Shown: positions 6,445-6,669 of the stretch, piece after piece
Numbering within the stretch: the first letter of the stretch is position 1
Layout: every line of letters begins with the position of its first letter
Assembly (NCBI GenBank): GCA_024225875.1
Contig: JAAEMD010000424.1
Location: 1 to 6,669, forward strand
Length of the DNA stretch: 6,669 nucleotides
Direction of reading: 5' to 3'
Source of the DNA: a bacterium
Lineage (GTDB): Bacteria > Margulisbacteria > Marinamargulisbacteria > JAAEMD01
The notes under the pieces: generated by a model
The model's input: the letters and a program-made list of their open reading frames with translations, nothing else
Database searches by the model: none
Told to the model about the DNA's origin: nothing
Position numbers and translations under genes: made by a program

Positions 6445-6478
6445 GCTTTAAAGCTCCTTAATTTTCTATAGACTATTA

Positions 6479-6507
6479 ATTATAACCATGAATTTTGGAA
6501 TGTAGAA
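6479..6507 (-). promoter_or_regulatory. Candidate promoter of rbgA
   Basis: On the minus strand a perfect TATAAT (6479-6484) lies 34 bases before the start codon. The matching -35 position, 17 bases further up (6502-6507), reads TTCTAC, a poor match. A TG two bases before the -10 is close to, but not, the extended form. If real, rbgA has its own promoter instead of depending on upstream genes. Confidence 0.35.
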
Positions 6508-6669
6508 TGGGAAATATAGATAAACAAGAAAATACAAACAACCCCAGTATGCTTTTGATAGTTACATTACAGCCCTGTTACCTGAAAACACGAGTGTTGG
6601 ATCCTGACAAGTATTTATGTTATTTATGAAAAAGCGGTTAACTTTATTGTTATAGCTGTTCCAAAATAA

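Noticed and set aside
6587..6598. AACAC-GA-GTGTT inverted repeat
   Set aside because: The spacer of two bases is too short for a stable hairpin and no T tract follows; too short to call an operator.
6507..6629. 40-codon frame on the plus strand right of rbgA
   Set aside because: No convincing ribosome binding site, no recognisable motif, and it overlaps the likely rbgA promoter.
6562..6669. Minus-strand open end that could be the C-terminus of a gene beyond the right edge, such as lepB
   Set aside because: Two frames are open from the edge (35 codons to the stop at 6562-6564, 14 codons to the stop at 6624-6626), but neither shows signal peptidase or other known residues.
1..6669. CRISPR array, tRNA, rRNA or intact transposase
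   Set aside because: No regularly spaced direct repeats, tRNA-like cloverleaf, rRNA signature or transposase frame was seen on either strand.

Overview
The window is AT-rich bacterial DNA. Strong AAGGAG-type ribosome binding sites, an RbgA/YlqF GTPase and type IV pilin-like genes suggest a low-GC, Firmicutes-like organism such as a clostridial or related anaerobe. This is an inference; nothing here fixes the taxon.

Bases 1-1792 look like an accessory segment that is visibly more AT-rich than the rest. A minus-strand gene of at least 490 codons runs off the left edge. It carries an R-N-G-V-A-H motif inside a helical region, the active-site signature of HEPN ribonucleases common in antiphage and toxin systems. 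Facing away from it on the plus strand is a remnant of a SEC-C zinc-motif protein that has lost its N-terminus, its last zinc ligand and probably its C-terminus. A short, GC-richer patch of unknown origin follows.

Bases 1854-3820 form a pilin cluster. A good promoter leads into a leader of about 155 bases that can fold into stems and a pseudoknot reaching the Shine-Dalgarno sequence of the first pilin gene. That gene (132 aa, GspG/PilA-like) ends in a strong intrinsic terminator. Beyond it are a GspH/FimT-like minor pseudopilin and a 273 aa PilV/GspI-like pseudopilin, overlapping by four bases. The third protein appears to carry a second, GspG-like globular head at its C-terminus. The layout suggests high expression of the first pilin and low read-through expression of the two minor ones. 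No assembly ATPase, platform protein, secretin or prepilin peptidase gene is in the window.

Bases 3883-5586 encode a membrane histidine kinase with a multi-helix MASE-like sensor, HisKA and HATPase domains. It lies 62 bases after the last pilin gene with no visible terminator between, and no response regulator gene is adjacent. It converges, with nine bases between stop codons, on the minus-strand rbgA/ylqF ribosome-assembly GTPase gene (5596-6444), a core housekeeping gene. The last 225 bases hold a candidate rbgA promoter and no recognisable gene.

The most interesting points are the HEPN-like gene, the pseudoknotted pilin leader and the pilin with a second pilin head.
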